NCBI GenBank assembly: GCA_964236445.1
Contig: CAXSDR010000146.1
Coordinates: 1-5,529, forward strand
Source: CAXSDR01 sp964236445
GTDB taxonomy: Bacteria > Actinomycetota > Actinomycetes > Motilibacterales > Motilibacteraceae
Length of the DNA: 5,529 nucleotides
Direction of reading: 5' to 3'
Of the stretch, positions 4,211 to 5,529 are shown piece by piece. Below the pieces are notes generated by a model. It was not told where the DNA came from. It made no database searches and was given only the letters and a program-made list of their open reading frames with translations. Position numbers and translations under genes: made by a program. Numbering within the stretch: the first letter of the stretch is position 1; every line of letters starts with the position of its first letter.

Positions 4211-5529
4211 GTGGCACTCGCGCTGCGGTTCGCAGCCCGGTCCGACGTGGGTCTGCTGCGCCAGGTGAACGAGGACAGCGGCTATGCCGGCCCCCGCCTG
4301 CTCGTCGTGTGCGACGGCGTCGGTGGCCATGTGGCGGGCGAGGTCGCCAGCTCCGTCGCGGTGGCCTCCGTCGCGTCGCTCGACGACGACACCCCCGGGC
4401 CCGACCTGCTCAGCCGGCTGCGTACGGCGGTGGAGAACGCCGACGAGCAACTGCGCCTCATGGTCGGCGGCGACCCGTCGCTTCGCGGCATGGGCACGAC
4501 ACTGACGGCGGTCCTGCGGGCCGGAGGGCGACTCGGTCTCGTGCACGTGGGCGACTCGCGCGCCTACCTGCTGCGCGACGGGGCGCTCGAGCAGATCACC
4601 CACGACCACACCCTCGTGCAGTCCCTGGTCGACGAGGGCCGCATCACCCTCGAGCAGGCAAGCACGCACCCGCAGCGCTCCCTGATCCTGCGCGCGCTCA
4701 TGGGTGCGGAGGAGACGCCGGCGCTCGACCTGTCGGTGCGCGAGGCGCATGTCGGCGACCGCTACCTCCTGTGCAGCGACGGGCTTTCCAGCGTGGTCAG
4801 CCACGACACGCTGCAGGAGGTGCTCGCGTCGACGGCGGCGCCCGACCAGGCGTGCGAAGCCCTCATCGGCTATGCGCTGCGGGCGGGCGGGCCCGACAAC
4901 ATCACCGCGATCGTCGCCGACGTCGTCGACGTCGAGACGGCGCCGAGCACCGTGCCCCTCGTCGTCGGTGCCGCGGGGGACGTACGCGCACCGAGCCGGG
5001 CCGGGCTCTCCTCGGCGCAGCGGGCGGCCGCGGCGCTGCCGCGGCGCCCCGAACCCGTCGACGCCGTGCAGCCACCGAGCCCCCGCCACAGGCGCTGGCC
5101 CCGCCGGCTGGCGGCCCTGCTCGCGCTGCTGGTCGTGCTAGGCGGCGGCGGCTGGGCCACCTGGAGCTGGTCGCAGCACCAGTACTACGTCGGCATCGAC
5201 GACGGCCGGGTCGCGGTGTTCCGCGGCATCTCCCAGGGCGTGGGCCCCGTGCACCTGTCGTCCGTGCGCACCCGGGAGGACATCGCCGTCGACGACCTGT
5301 CGACGGCCAGCCGCGACCTGCTCGCGGCGAACGTCGCCGCCACCAGCCTGGGCAACGCCGATGCGATCGTGGAGCGGCTTCGCGCCGAGGCGGCGGCGTG
5401 TCGCCGCACCAGCACGTCACCGACACCCTTGTCACCGACGTCACCCACGTCACCCACGTCACCCACGTCCACCCCGTCACCCACGGCAGCCCGCCCCCGT
5501 GACTGCCCCAGCGCCGCGCTGCCGACGCC
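4211..5529 (+). CDS. pstP: PP2C-family Ser/Thr protein phosphatase PstP (3' partial)
   Basis: A GTG start 5 nt after the fhaB stop, with GGAAG (4198-4202) as a modest Shine-Dalgarno overlapping the end of fhaB, opens a frame of 439 codons that runs off the window. Residues 1 to about 240 are a PP2C (PPM) catalytic domain: RSDVGLLRQVNED (11-23), CDGVGGHVAGE with metal ligand D35, GMGTTLTAV (93-101), HVGDSRAYLLRDG (112-124), HPQRSLILRAL (153-163), CSDGLS with D190 and GGPDNITAIVADV with D229. A juxtamembrane linker (about 241-298) leads to one transmembrane helix (about 299-318). An outer domain begins YYVGIDDGRVAVFRGI and continues into a Thr/Ser/Pro-rich tail. M. tuberculosis PstP is 514 residues with the same plan; it dephosphorylates PknA, PknB and cell-wall targets. 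VGG replaces the more usual MGG at residues 37-39, which should not abolish activity. The downstream gene is probably rodA. Confidence 0.95.
   Translation, partial: MALALRFAARSDVGLLRQVNEDSGYAGPRLLVVCDGVGGHVAGEVASSVAVASVASLDDDTPGPDLLSRLRTAVENADEQLRLMVGGDPSLRGMGTTLTAVLRAGGRLGLVHVGDSRAYLLRDGALEQITHDHTLVQSLVDEGRITLEQASTHPQRSLILRALMGAEETPALDLSVREAHVGDRYLLCSDGLSSVVSHDTLQEVLASTAAPDQACEALIGYALRAGGPDNITAIVADVVDVETAPSTVPLVVGAAGDVRAPSRAGLSSAQRAAAALPRRPEPVDAVQPPSPRHRRWPRRLAALLALLVVLGGGGWATWSWSQHQYYVGIDDGRVAVFRGISQGVGPVHLSSVRTREDIAVDDLSTASRDLLAANVAATSLGNADAIVERLRAEAAACRRTSTSPTPLSPTSPTSPTSPTSTPSPTAARPRDCPSAALPT
5438..5464 (+). repeat. Three exact 9-bp tandem repeats in the pstP tail
   Basis: ACGTCACCC is repeated at 5438, 5447 and 5456, with degenerate copies on both sides (about 5413-5485). 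In the pstP frame it encodes Thr-Ser-Pro units (about residues 400-425), giving an extended, probably extracytoplasmic Thr/Ser/Pro tail. The period keeps the reading frame. Confidence 0.9.

Noticed and set aside
4112..5089. A 325-codon minus-strand open frame opposite pstP
   Set aside because: Antisense shadow without motifs or a convincing ribosome binding site.
5405..5490. Short repeats as a possible CRISPR array or replication-origin iterons
   Set aside because: The units are 9 bp with no spacers, stay in the pstP reading frame, and encode a Thr-Ser-Pro tail typical of exported linkers.
4048..5502. A 484-codon plus-strand open frame overlapping fhaB and pstP
   Set aside because: It is a shifted-frame shadow made almost entirely of Arg, Ala, Gly and Pro. 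The pstP frame has all PP2C motifs.

Overview
The window looks like chromosomal DNA from a high-GC Gram-positive bacterium (Actinomycetota). The evidence is the strong G/C bias at third codon positions, three consecutive GTG-started genes, and the fhaA-fhaB-pstP order that opens the conserved actinobacterial cell-wall/Ser-Thr phosphosignalling cluster (in relatives followed by rodA, a class B PBP gene, pknA and pknB). A tRNA-Leu(CAG) gene diverges from fhaA, as leuT does in Mycobacterium tuberculosis. The genus cannot be fixed from this sequence.

Left part (1-2077, minus strand): one large gene, open at the left edge, encodes a secreted multidomain carbohydrate-active enzyme. It has a signal peptide, a discoidin/F5-8C carbohydrate-binding module, a GH76 endo-alpha-1,6-mannanase domain with its Asp-Asp pair, a Pro/Ala linker, and the beginning of a GH54-type alpha-L-arabinofuranosidase domain. 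The GH54 assignment rests on the cysteine pattern, including an adjacent Cys-Cys, and on extended similarity to fungal AbfB; its catalytic residues would lie just outside the window. This is the most unusual item here. Upstream lie 182 bp of intergenic DNA with only weak promoter candidates.

Middle part (2260-2815): a small two-helix membrane protein gene (minus, unknown function), the tRNA-Leu gene (minus), and a divergent tRNA/fhaA promoter region of about 120 bp.

Right part (2816-5529, plus strand): fhaA (DUF3662 plus FHA), fhaB (membrane-anchored FHA) and pstP (PP2C-family phosphatase with a transmembrane segment and outer domain, cut by the right edge). They are separated by only 7 and 5 bp, so they are almost certainly one transcript. 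In relatives the two FHA proteins read phosphothreonine marks made by PknA/PknB, and PstP removes such marks, linking kinase signalling to peptidoglycan synthesis and division. Two short in-frame tandem repeats, in the FhaB linker and the PstP tail, are local curiosities. I found no CRISPR array, insertion sequence or defence system.
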